Source of the DNA: Pseudomonadota bacterium
GTDB lineage: Bacteria > Pseudomonadota > Gammaproteobacteria > Burkholderiales > Thiobacillaceae
Direction of reading: 5' to 3'
Length of the DNA stretch: 7,508 nucleotides
Assembly (NCBI GenBank): GCA_021780975.1
Contig: JAJXXS010000189.1
Span: forward strand, 1-7,508
Below are positions 1 through 6,076 of this stretch, in pieces. Position 1 is the first letter of the stretch; each line of letters opens with the position of its first letter. A program made the position numbers and the translations under genes. The notes under the pieces are model-generated. The model made no database searches. It was not told where the DNA came from and saw only the letters and a list, made by a program, of their open reading frames with translations.

Positions 1-835
1 GGCCGCCAAGGTCGTCGAAGCGGCTGCCTATGGCCGCCGACAAGGCGTCGAGACGCTCGGTCGGCGAAGGATGGGTCTTGAACAGCAGCGCCATGCGGCT
101 GTCGTTGTGCGGCAGCGCGGCAAGCTTTTGCAGCACCAGGGGCAGCCCCCATGGGTCGTAGCCTGCGCGCGCCGCATACACCACGCCGAGCCGGTCGGCG
201 CGGAACTCCGCGTCCTTGTCCAGCTTGCGCGCCATGATCTCGGCGCCATTGCCGAGCAGGTTCTGCACGGCCTGGTCGCTGCCCTGCACCTGGCGGCCCA
301 TCGCTTGGCTGAGCGCGCTGATGAGCGTGCTCTGCTGCAGGATCTTCATGTGGTCACGCTGGGTGACATGCGCGATTTCATGTCCCAGCACGCCGGCCAG
401 TTCGGCCTCGTTGTCGAGCATGCGGTACAGCCCGAGCGTGATGAAGACATAGCCGCCGGGCGCGGAAAACGCGTTGATGTCCGGTGTGTCGAGCACGCCG
501 AAGCGCCAGTTGACGGCGTTGTCGCCGCTTTGCAGGGCCACCCAGCGGCCCACGTCGTTGACATAGGCCTGCAGCTTGGCATTCGGCACCAGGGGCGCGG
601 CCCCCAGCAGATCGCCGGCGATCTGGCGGCCGACCCGCGCCTCCTCCGCGGGCGAGCGCGCGCCCAGCACGGTGGTGAGGGTGTCCAGGTTGAAGGCAGG
701 CGCTTTCGGCGCGGCCGGCTGCGCCTGCCCGCCGCCATTCTGGGGCGGCTTGATACCGAGGAAATCGCCCAGATCGTAGGCCTGCGCGCCGGCGCTGGCG
801 AAAGCCAGCGCGCACAGCATCAATCGCAGCTTCAT
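1..835 (-). CDS. Exported M48-family zinc metallopeptidase (3' end beyond window)
   Basis: The frame gives 278 residues from the ATG at 835-833 and is still open at the window edge, so the C-terminus is missing. Residues 1-19 form a signal peptide ending in AQA, which predicts an extracytoplasmic enzyme. The zinc motif HEIAH is at residues 152-156, with His152 and His156 as ligands and Glu153 catalytic. The third ligand is probably Glu210 in the EFRAD motif. The stretch APGGYVFITLGL just before the HExxH helix is also typical of M48 peptidases of the LoiP/BepA type, which act in envelope protein quality control. The start overlaps the stop of the upstream SH3-domain gene as ATGA, and GGGGAGG (851-845) lies 9 bases before it, so translation is probably coupled. 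The family call is firm from the motifs. The exact substrate and any C-terminal TPR repeats cannot be judged here. Confidence 0.93.
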   Translation of the reverse strand, partial: MKLRLMLCALAFASAGAQAYDLGDFLGIKPPQNGGGQAQPAAPKAPAFNLDTLTTVLGARSPAEEARVGRQIAGDLLGAAPLVPNAKLQAYVNDVGRWVALQSGDNAVNWRFGVLDTPDINAFSAPGGYVFITLGLYRMLDNEAELAGVLGHEIAHVTQRDHMKILQQSTLISALSQAMGRQVQGSDQAVQNLLGNGAEIMARKLDKDAEFRADRLGVVYAARAGYDPWGLPLVLQKLAALPHNDSRMALLFKTHPSPTERLDALSAAIGSRFDDLGG

Positions 836-1368
836 GGCGTCTCGCCTCCCCACGGCGAACCCTGGCCCGCAGGCGCGGGCGCAGGCAGTTGCGCCACCTG
901 GCGGGCCTTGAGCCCCTGGCTCGCGGCAAAGCGGCGCGCGGCGGCCGCGCTCACACCATAGGTGTCCATTTTTTCCAGCTGCGGAGCGTTGAATTTGGCG
1001 GACTTGAGGTCTTCCTCCGACAAGCCCCGCACCCCCGCCACCGACACGACGCGGCTGGCATCGGGACGTCGCGTCACCAGGCCGGCCACGCCGGCCAGAT
1101 CGCTGCCGCCGGCACGGGCCTGGCCCGGCCGCACACTCAGCAGACGCACCCAACCCACCTTGGTACCGCTGCGGACTTTCATCCACCCTCCTTGGCGGGC
1201 GATGACATCGACAGCACTGCCCTTCGCCAACCCTGCGACTATGGCGGCGTTGGCGGCCGGCGCGGTGCGCAGGCTTTCCGCTCGGAGCAGGCTGCCCTGC
1301 GTCCCCCAAGCCAATGCGCTCAGCGCCAGGCCGAGCAATATCCCGACTGTTCTTGCCCAGTACTTCAT
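832..1368 (-). CDS. Exported bacterial SH3-domain protein, partner of M48 peptidase
   Basis: This frame encodes 178 residues. The ATG at 1368 is preferred over an in-frame ATG at 1389 because AGGAAG lies a few bases before it and because it puts the signal peptide at the N-terminus (MKYWARTVGILLGLALSALA, cleavage probably near residue 20-25). Residues about 28-83 form a bacterial SH3 (SH3_3-like) domain, with the typical LRTAPAANAAIVAGLAKGS start and a GGWMKVRSGTKVGWV core. A second conserved block at about 112-160, starting GVRGLSEEDLKSAKFNAPQL, recurs in my recollection next to SH3 domains paired with M48 peptidases. The stop overlaps the M48 start by four bases, so the two probably form an operon and act together in the periplasm. 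The SH3 part may bind peptidoglycan or protein. No catalytic residues are evident. Confidence 0.85.
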   Translation of the reverse strand: MKYWARTVGILLGLALSALAWGTQGSLLRAESLRTAPAANAAIVAGLAKGSAVDVIARQGGWMKVRSGTKVGWVRLLSVRPGQARAGGSDLAGVAGLVTRRPDASRVVSVAGVRGLSEEDLKSAKFNAPQLEKMDTYGVSAAAARRFAASQGLKARQVAQLPAPAPAGQGSPWGGETP

Positions 1369-1398
1369 GGCATTCTTCCTCACATGCACGCCCTAAAA

Positions 1399-1427
1399 AC
1401 TCTAGAGCGTGTCGACCAACCGTGCAA
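1399..1427 (-). promoter_or_regulatory. Candidate sigma70-like promoter for the SH3-M48 pair
   Basis: On the minus strand TTGCAC (1427-1422) and TAGAGT (1404-1399) are separated by 17 bases, inside the 69-bp space between divergent genes. Each hexamer matches the consensus only partly (3/6 and 4/6). The implied start lies about 25 bases before the ATG at 1368. The palindrome CTCTAGAG (1400-1407) overlaps the -10 element. This is weak evidence based on position and spacing. Confidence 0.3.
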
Positions 1428-1437
1428 GGGCTCAGAC

Positions 1438-2244
1438 ATGCTGCGTGCGATGAACATGCTCGGCACCTTCACCGAGGGCCTTGGGCGCCGCTTCTTAGGC
1501 TGGGCCGCAAGCGTCCACGGCATTTTCCTGCTTATCTATGAGGTCTTCCGGGCCCTGCTCGCGCCGGCCACCTGGAACCGGGCAACCCTGGACAACGTGA
1601 TCAAGCAGATCTACTTCACCGGCGTGCAGTCGCTCTATGTGTTTCTGCCCTACACCCTGGTGATCGTCGGGGTCATCGTTGCCATCATCGTCACGACGGC
1701 GCGCGGACTGGGGCTGTCCTATCTCGCAGCGGACCTGAGCATCCGCGTGCTCATGCTGGAACTGTTGCCTTTTCTCACCGCCCTGTTCGTCGCCCTGCGC
1801 TCCGGCAGCGCCATCAACACCGAAGTGGCGCTCATGCAGGTGAACCACGAACTCGATGCATTTCGGCACTGCGGCGTGAACCCCCTTTATTTCGAATTCC
1901 TTCCGCGCGTGGCCGGCGGCGTAATTTCCGTGCTGTGCCTCTCCCTGCTGGCGGGGTTCATCAGCCTGGTCGCGGCCTATCTCGGACTGTATGGCCTGAG
2001 CCCCGCCGGAGCATCGTATTTTTCCATGACGGTAGCCAATATTTTCAGTATTCCGGTGATGTTAGGCTGGGTCGTGAAATGCGCGCTGTTCGGTCTGGTG
2101 GTGACCAGCGTGCCGATTGCCGCAGGCCTGGAAACCCCGCCCAAATCATTCTTTGTCCCGATTTCGGTACTCAAGGGCATGATGCGGGTGTTCTTCGCTC
2201 TTGTCCTCATCGAACTGCTCTCCCTGGTGGCGAAGTATGTCTGA
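1438..2244 (+). CDS. MlaE-family ABC transporter permease
   Basis: The product is 268 residues, the usual size for MlaE permeases (PF02405), which carry phospholipid or other lipid cargo across the envelope with an MlaF-type ATPase and an MlaD-type MCE protein. The ATG at 1438 is chosen because AAGGG (1426-1430) lies 7 bases upstream, although the frame is open far further upstream. Seen in the sequence: an amphipathic N-terminus, QIYFTGVQSL at 57-66, a hydrophobic segment at about 67-88, the family core ELLPFLTALFVALRSGSA at 108-125, the cytoplasmic coupling stretch HELDAFRHCGVNP at 137-149, and further membrane segments at about 158-185, 196-226 and 247-265. The gene stands alone on the plus strand between a divergent peptidase pair and a convergent SAM hydrolase, and no intact ATPase gene follows. 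The family is clear; the cargo is unknown. Confidence 0.9.
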   Translation: MLRAMNMLGTFTEGLGRRFLGWAASVHGIFLLIYEVFRALLAPATWNRATLDNVIKQIYFTGVQSLYVFLPYTLVIVGVIVAIIVTTARGLGLSYLAADLSIRVLMLELLPFLTALFVALRSGSAINTEVALMQVNHELDAFRHCGVNPLYFEFLPRVAGGVISVLCLSLLAGFISLVAAYLGLYGLSPAGASYFSMTVANIFSIPVMLGWVVKCALFGLVVTSVPIAAGLETPPKSFFVPISVLKGMMRVFFALVLIELLSLVAKYV

Positions 2245-2368
2245 GTCCGTGGCCCCCGGCACGGAGGAACTGACGGATTCAGTTGGGTCGCAGAAGGGCG
2301 ATCTGGTCACCCAGTTTCAGGTCCAGATTCTTTTCGGCACTCCCCCGGTTGACAGCCAACTCGACTAG
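2237..2368 (+). pseudogene. Possible stub of a gene coupled to the permease (43 codons)
   Basis: An ATG at 2237 overlaps the permease stop by 8 bases and opens a frame starting MSESVAPGTEELTDS that ends at TAG 2366-2368. In related operons the ATPase gene often starts by overlapping the permease stop, so this could be the start of such a gene cut off by a rearrangement. From position 2279 the frame is antisense to the end of the SAM hydrolase gene, so most of it is unlikely to be native coding sequence. No Walker A motif or other ATPase signature is present, and there is no clear ribosome binding site apart from coupling. A chance open frame is equally possible. Confidence 0.22.
2246..2265. 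terminator. Weak hairpin between convergent genes
   Basis: TCCGTG (2246-2251) and CACGGA (2260-2265) form a 6-bp stem with an 8-base loop in the 34-bp gap between the permease stop and the SAM hydrolase stop. There is no T-tract on either strand, so if it helps end transcription it is not a classic intrinsic terminator. Confidence 0.22.
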
Positions 2369-3013
2369 GCCAACGCTGTTCACGTACCAAAACGGCTCTC
2401 CGCGCCCCACGTCGCCGAACGTCGCAGCACGCGCGAGTTCCGAGGTGCCGACCCGCAGGCGTGTGCCCGCTGGCCAGGCGCCCGCCCGCAAGCCGGTCCA
2501 AGCATTGCCGTAGTGATCGAGATAGATGATACGCGCCAGATCGCCGGTGTCGAATTCGACGTCCAGGCGCGCTTTCTGCTCAAGCTTTTCCGCCGGAAAA
2601 TCTCCCCGCGCCAGCGATGCGGCAATGGGAGCGAAGATATCGCGGCCGTGGAAGGTCGGCGACGCCCCTTCCGGTCGCCAATGTATGCGCCATATGCGCC
2701 CGCCGCCAAGGCGGCCCGACAGCACGGACAGGAGGCCATTGTCGGGGCCGACAAACCACGCGCCATCGATCTCCATCACCACACCGTCGCGCGGAGCTCC
2801 TACCCCCGGGTCCACCACGGCAAAAAACACCGCTGGAGCAGAAACATGCCCCGCCAGTGCCGCCAGCAAATGCGCGCCGGCGTGCGGATTGTAATCGGGT
2901 ACATCATTGAGCAGGTCGACGATCGGCACAGCGGGTGCCTGCGCATGCAGCGCTGCCTTGACCTGACCAAGATAGGGGTCGCGGCTGCCGAAATCGGTGA
3001 AAAGCGCAATCAT
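2279..3013 (-). CDS. SAM hydrolase (SAM hydroxide adenosyltransferase, DUF62 family)
   Basis: The product is 244 residues from the ATG at 3013. The family hydrolyses S-adenosylmethionine to adenosine and methionine and is related to the fluorinase/chlorinase enzymes. Motifs in order: ALFTDFGSRDPYLGQ at 3-17, VVDPGVGAPRDG at 66-77, GPDNGLL at 89-95, FHGRDIFAP at 121-129, DHYGN at 166-170, and NSVGLVELAVNRGSA at 212-226. Asp68, Arg75 and His122 match the Asp-Arg-His triad known for the family, which supports the hydrolase over a halogenase. ATG codons at 3016 and 3013 and a TTG at 3025 are all possible starts. ATG 3013 is chosen because GGGG (3023-3020) lies 6 bases before it and because it gives the family's usual N-terminus. 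It sits directly after the rplQ terminator, so it needs read-through or its own promoter; I see no good promoter. Confidence 0.93.
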   Translation of the reverse strand: MIALFTDFGSRDPYLGQVKAALHAQAPAVPIVDLLNDVPDYNPHAGAHLLAALAGHVSAPAVFFAVVDPGVGAPRDGVVMEIDGAWFVGPDNGLLSVLSGRLGGGRIWRIHWRPEGASPTFHGRDIFAPIAASLARGDFPAEKLEQKARLDVEFDTGDLARIIYLDHYGNAWTGLRAGAWPAGTRLRVGTSELARAATFGDVGRGEPFWYVNSVGLVELAVNRGSAEKNLDLKLGDQIALLRPN

Positions 3014-3029
3014 CATCAGCCCCAAAATG

Positions 3030-3058
3030 AAAAAAGCCGGCGGTGTGACCCCCGGCTT
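3030..3058 (-). terminator. Intrinsic terminator after rplQ (end of alpha operon)
   Basis: On the minus strand AAGCCGG (3058-3052) pairs with CCGGCTT (3040-3034). Inside, beyond a G-G mismatch, GGT and ACC add three pairs around a CAC loop. Six T residues (3035-3030) follow, two of which belong to the stem. It begins 17 bases beyond the rplQ stop codon. This is the clearest rho-independent terminator in the window. Confidence 0.85.
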
Positions 3059-3075
3059 CTTCTATGCGTGGCGGC

Positions 3076-3459
3076 TTATTCCGTCGCCGCTTCGCTGGCG
3101 GCCGGACGGTCCACCAGTTCAACCAGTGCCATGGGCGCGTTGTCCCCGACACGGAAGCCGAATTTCAGGATACGCAGATAACCCCCCGGCCGATTTGCGA
3201 AACGCGGGCCAAGTTCATCGAACAGCTTGACCACCATTTCGCGATCGCGCAGACGATCAAACGCCAGGCGGCGGTTGGCAAGCGACGGCTTCTTGCCGAG
3301 GGTGATCAGGGGTTCCACCACACGCCGCAGCTCCTTGGCCTTGGGCAGCGTGGTCTTGATCACTTCGTGGCGCAGCAGCGAAGCACTCATATTGCGCAGC
3401 ATCGCCAGCCGATGGCTGGTGGTGCGGTTCAACTTGCGGTTGGATTGACGGTGACGCAT
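3076..3459 (-). CDS. rplQ: 50S ribosomal protein L17
   Basis: The product is 127 residues, normal for bacterial L17. The N-terminus MRHRQSNRKLNRTTSHRLAM and the following RNMSASLLRHEVIKTTLPKA block are the classic L17 signature. The C-terminus ends with a short Ala/Glu-rich tail after VELVDRP. L17 is a late-assembling large-subunit protein near the peptide exit tunnel. AGGA (3470-3467) lies 7 bases before the ATG. It is the last gene of the alpha operon, following rpoA after an unusually long 140-bp spacer, and it is followed by an intrinsic terminator. Confidence 0.98.
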   Translation of the reverse strand: MRHRQSNRKLNRTTSHRLAMLRNMSASLLRHEVIKTTLPKAKELRRVVEPLITLGKKPSLANRRLAFDRLRDREMVVKLFDELGPRFANRPGGYLRILKFGFRVGDNAPMALVELVDRPAASEAATE

Positions 3460-3488
3460 GGCATATTCCTTTCAGATTTCTTGGGCTA

Positions 3489-3508
3489 AGGTGCCGGCCA
3501 GGACACCT
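3489..3508 (-). other. Hairpin in the rplQ leader
   Basis: On the minus strand AGGTGTC (3508-3502) pairs with GGCACCT (3495-3489) around a 6-base loop; six pairs are Watson-Crick and one is T-G. It lies about 30 bases before the rplQ start. There is no following U-tract, so it may be an mRNA processing or stability element, or have no function. Confidence 0.35.
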
Positions 3509-3573
3509 CGCGCTTTATTTTTATTGTTCAACCGGCGACTGGCGCTACACGCGCGTTTCACCGGCGGGTCAAG

Positions 3574-3598
3574 CGGGGACGCCCTTAGGCTATCCCCG
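3574..3598 (-). other. Hairpin just after the rpoA stop codon
   Basis: CGGGGA (3574-3579) and TCCCCG (3593-3598) form a 6-bp stem starting one base after the rpoA stop codon. Its loop contains a nested GCC/GGC pairing (3581-3583 with 3588-3590). No U-tract follows, so it is not a classic terminator. It could protect or process the rpoA mRNA 3' side. Confidence 0.3.
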
Positions 3599-3599
3599 G

Positions 3600-4580
3600 T
3601 TACGGCTTTTCCAGGCCGGGCGGCGGCCAGTTTTCCAATTTCATCCCCAGCGACAGGCCACGCGAGGCCAGCACCTCCTTGATTTCGTTGAGCGATTTGC
3701 GGCCGAGGTTGGGGGTTTTCAGGAGTTCCGTCTCGCTGCGCTGGATCAGGTCGCCGATGTAATAGATGTTTTCGGCTTTGAGACAGTTGGCGGAACGTAC
3801 CGTCAACTCAAGATCATCGACCGGGCGCAGCAGCGTCGGATCCACCTGCGGAGCACGGGGGCTCTCGCCTCCCGCCTCGGTGCCTTCAAGCTGCGCGAAT
3901 ACGGAGAGCTGGTCGACCAATATGCGGGCCGCGGTGCGAACTGCTTCTTCAGGCTCGACCACACCGTTGGTTTCGATGTCAATAACCAGGCGATCGAGAT
4001 CGGTACGCTGCTCGACGCGCGCGCTTTCCACTGCATACGCCACCTTGCGCACCGGGCTGAACGAGGCATCAACCGGGATAGTCCCGACCGAGCGTGTCTC
4101 CTCGGAGACCTTGCGTGCCGTGACCGGCTGATAGCCGCGCCCGGCCTCAACGTGGATCTCCATTTCCAGCTTGCCGCCCTTGGTCAGGTTGGCGATCACA
4201 TGATCCGGATTGAGCACCTCCACATCATGGCCGAGCTGTATGTCGCCTGCGGTAACCAGCCCCTCGCCCTCCTTGCTCAACTGCAAGGTGGCATGGGCAC
4301 GGTTGTGCAGCTTGAAGGCAATCCCTTTGAGGTTGAGGAGGATATCCACTACATCCTCCTGCACGCCTTCGATCGTCGAGTACTCATGCACCACGCCGAC
4401 GATCTTCACCTCGGTAGGGGCGTAGCCAACCATGGACGACAGCAGAATGCGGCGCAGCGCGTTGCCCAGGGTGTGCCCATAGCCCCGCTCAAAGGGCTCC
4501 ATGGCAACCTTGGCGTGCAGCGGTGACACGCGATCGACTTCAACAATGCGCGGCTTGAGAAATTCCTGTGTTACTGACAT
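3600..4580 (-). CDS. rpoA: DNA-directed RNA polymerase subunit alpha
   Basis: The product is 326 residues, close to the 329 of E. coli. The N-terminal assembly domain is intact, including PFERGYGHTLGNALRRILLS at about 28-47 and VQEDVVDILLNLKGI. A variable linker rich in Glu/Gly/Ser/Pro (about 234-248) leads to the C-terminal domain. That domain contains VDDLELTVRSANCLKAENI, with Arg262 and Asn265 at the positions of E. coli Arg265 and Asn268, which contact UP-element DNA, and then NLGRKSLNEIKEVLASRGL. AAGGAAG (4592-4586) precedes the ATG. It lies 30 bp after rpsD. Alpha dimers start RNA polymerase assembly. Nothing appears truncated or altered. Confidence 0.99.
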   Translation of the reverse strand: MSVTQEFLKPRIVEVDRVSPLHAKVAMEPFERGYGHTLGNALRRILLSSMVGYAPTEVKIVGVVHEYSTIEGVQEDVVDILLNLKGIAFKLHNRAHATLQLSKEGEGLVTAGDIQLGHDVEVLNPDHVIANLTKGGKLEMEIHVEAGRGYQPVTARKVSEETRSVGTIPVDASFSPVRKVAYAVESARVEQRTDLDRLVIDIETNGVVEPEEAVRTAARILVDQLSVFAQLEGTEAGGESPRAPQVDPTLLRPVDDLELTVRSANCLKAENIYYIGDLIQRSETELLKTPNLGRKSLNEIKEVLASRGLSLGMKLENWPPPGLEKP

Positions 4581-4610
4581 GTAGGCTTCCTTGTTCCAGG
4601 CGCGTGCGGA

Positions 4611-5237
4611 TTACTTGGAATAGAGTTCCACGACCAACGACTCGTTGATGGTGGGGGGCAGTTCGGTACGTTGCGGCATTGCCTTGAAAGTGCCCTTGAA
4701 GGACTTGGCGTCGACCTCCACCCATTCCGGAAATCCGCGGCCCTCGGCCGCCTCGACGGCAGCCTTGATGCGCAACTGGCCTTTGACGGCTTCCTTGACC
4801 TCGATGACGTCGCCCGACTTGACCTGATAAGAAGGGATGTTCACACGCCGGCCGTTCACCACCACACCGTTGTGGCGCACGAGTTGGCGCGCTTCGTTCC
4901 GGGAAGCCCCGAAGCCCATGCGGTAGCACACTGTATCGAGCCTACTTTCCAGCAAGCCCAGGAGGTTCTCGCCCGTAATGCCACGACGCCGATCGGCCTC
5001 TTTGTAGGTGAGGCGAAACTGGCGCTCCAGCACGCCATAGATACGGCGGATCTTCTGCTTCTCGCGCAGCTGGCGCGCGTAGTCGGACAGGCGCATATTC
5101 TTCTGGCCATGCTGGCCCGGGGCATAACTACGCCGTTCTATGGCGCACTTTTCCGTATGGCACTTTTCCCCCTTGAGGAAAAGCTTTTCCCCTTCCCGCC
5201 GGCATTGACGGCATTTGGCATCTAGGTTGCGAGCCAT
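4611..5237 (-). CDS. rpsD: 30S ribosomal protein S4, zinc-binding (C+) type
   Basis: The product is 208 residues. The N-terminal region has Cys9, Cys12, Cys26 and Cys31, the four-cysteine zinc-site pattern of C+ S4 proteins such as those of Bacillus and Thermus; E. coli S4 lacks this set. The S4 RNA-binding domain follows, with ESRLDTVCYRMGFGASRNEA and RQLVRHNGVVVNGRRVNIPS at roughly 96-135. The C-terminus NESLVVELYSK is typical. S4 binds 16S rRNA early in small-subunit assembly and, in E. coli, represses its own operon. The upstream rpsK stop and the ribosome binding site are merged as TAAGGAG, 8 bases before the ATG. The gap to rpsK is 12 bp. Confidence 0.98.
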   Translation of the reverse strand: MARNLDAKCRQCRREGEKLFLKGEKCHTEKCAIERRSYAPGQHGQKNMRLSDYARQLREKQKIRRIYGVLERQFRLTYKEADRRRGITGENLLGLLESRLDTVCYRMGFGASRNEARQLVRHNGVVVNGRRVNIPSYQVKSGDVIEVKEAVKGQLRIKAAVEAAEGRGFPEWVEVDAKSFKGTFKAMPQRTELPPTINESLVVELYSK

Positions 5238-5249
5238 GCTTGATTCTCC

Positions 5250-5645
5250 TTAAATGCGGCGCTTTTTGGACGGACGGCAACCGTTGTGGGGCACCGGTGT
5301 CACATCCGAGATCGCGGTGATCTTGAAGCCCAGCGCGTTGAGCGCCCTCACGGTGGACTCGCGCCCCGGTCCGGGACCCTTGATCCGCACCTCGAGATTC
5401 TTGACGCCGAATTCCTGCGCCGCCTTGCCCGCATTTTCCGCCGCGACCTGCGCGGCGAACGGGGTCGACTTACGAGATCCCTTGAAACCCGCTCCGCCCG
5501 CCGTGGCCCAGGACAATGCATTGCCCTGGCGGTCAGTGATGGTAACTATGGTGTTGTTGAACGACGCGTGCACGTGAGCGATGCCCTCGGCGACACTCTT
5601 CTTGACTTTTTTGCGCACCCGGGTGGCGGCAGCTGTCTTGGCCAT
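5250..5645 (-). CDS. rpsK: 30S ribosomal protein S11
   Basis: The product is 131 residues, normal for S11. The N-terminal tail is rich in Lys/Arg/Ala. Conserved blocks include HVHASFNNTIVTITDRQGNA at 23-42, SRKSTPFAAQVAAE, EVRIKGPGPGRESTVRALNA and the C-terminal VTPVPHNGCRPSKKRRI, the mark of the family. S11 forms part of the platform of the small subunit near the mRNA exit site. The rpsM stop and the ribosome binding site are merged as TAAGGA, 10 bases before the ATG. It sits 13 bp after rpsM and 12 bp before rpsD. Confidence 0.99.
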   Translation of the reverse strand: MAKTAAATRVRKKVKKSVAEGIAHVHASFNNTIVTITDRQGNALSWATAGGAGFKGSRKSTPFAAQVAAENAGKAAQEFGVKNLEVRIKGPGPGRESTVRALNALGFKITAISDVTPVPHNGCRPSKKRRI

Positions 5646-5658
5646 GACTCAGTAATCC

Positions 5659-6021
5659 TTATTTCGCCGATTTGATTGCCTTGCGCGGGCCCTTGCGGGT
5701 GCGGGCATTGGTGCGGGTACGCTGGCCGCGCAGGGGCAGACCCTTGCGGTGACGGACGCCGCGGTAACATCCCAAGTCCATCAGGCGTTTGATGTTCATG
5801 GTCACTTCCCGACGAAGGTCGCCTTCCACCGTGTATTTCGCGACCCCTTCGCGCAGCTTTTCCATCTCGCTGTCGGAAAGGTCCTTGATCTTGGTGGAAC
5901 AGGTAACCCCGGCACCGCCGCAAATCTTGCGCGCGGTCGTGCGACCTATGCCGTAAATCGCGGTAAGGGCAATTTCGGCGTGTTGGTGATTGGGAATGTT
6001 TACCCCAGCAATTCGGGCCAT
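5659..6021 (-). CDS. rpsM: 30S ribosomal protein S13
   Basis: The product is 120 residues, close to the 118 of E. coli. It starts MARIAGVNIPNHQHAEIALT, has the helix-hairpin segment IYGIGRTTARKIC, and ends with the basic tail GQRTRTNARTRKGPRKAIKS that reaches toward the P-site tRNA. S13 is in the head of the small subunit and bridges to L5 in the large one. GGAG precedes the ATG by 9 bases. It is the first gene of the classical alpha operon. The 62-bp gap from rpmJ contains a candidate promoter. Confidence 0.99.
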   Translation of the reverse strand: MARIAGVNIPNHQHAEIALTAIYGIGRTTARKICGGAGVTCSTKIKDLSDSEMEKLREGVAKYTVEGDLRREVTMNIKRLMDLGCYRGVRHRKGLPLRGQRTRTNARTRKGPRKAIKSAK

Positions 6022-6048
6022 TCGCTTATGCTCCGAAGAAAACTCGAA

Positions 6049-6076
6049 ATTTTACTACACACTCGCGGCTGCACAA
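6049..6076 (-). promoter_or_regulatory. Candidate alpha-operon promoter upstream of rpsM
   Basis: TAAAAT (6054-6049) matches five of six -10 consensus bases. TTGTGC (6076-6071), a weak -35, lies 16 bases upstream. The element fills the rpmJ-rpsM gap, where E. coli also has an alpha-operon promoter. The predicted transcript would start near 6042, giving a leader of only about 20 bases. It is inferred from hexamer matches and position. Confidence 0.38.

Noticed and set aside
71..961. Plus-strand open frame of 296 codons across the left edge
   Set aside because: It is antisense to the M48 peptidase and SH3 genes, which show clear family motifs. Long antisense frames are expected in GC-rich coding DNA.
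889..1437. Upstream extension of the permease frame
   Set aside because: The extension is antisense to the SH3 gene and has no family similarity. The ATG at 1438 has a well-spaced AAGGG and gives the normal MlaE length.
2294..2335. Resemblance of the 2237 frame (GDLVTQFQVQILFG) to the first strand of an ABC ATPase
   Set aside because: This stretch is exactly antisense to the conserved end of the SAM hydrolase (LKLGDQIALLRPN), so the likeness is most simply chance. Only the first 14 codons lie outside the SAM hydrolase gene.
3014..3025. TTG 3025 and ATG 3016 as SAM hydrolase starts
   Set aside because: TTG overlaps the Shine-Dalgarno-like GGGG, and ATG 3016 is only 3 bases from it. ATG 3013 has better spacing and puts the triad residues at their family positions.
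2513..3181. Plus-strand frame of 222 codons
   Set aside because: It lies opposite the SAM hydrolase, the terminator and the end of rplQ. Its translation shows no recognisable domain.
4152..4526. Plus-strand frame opposite rpoA
   Set aside because: It is a shadow of a fully conserved rpoA and has no recognisable domain.
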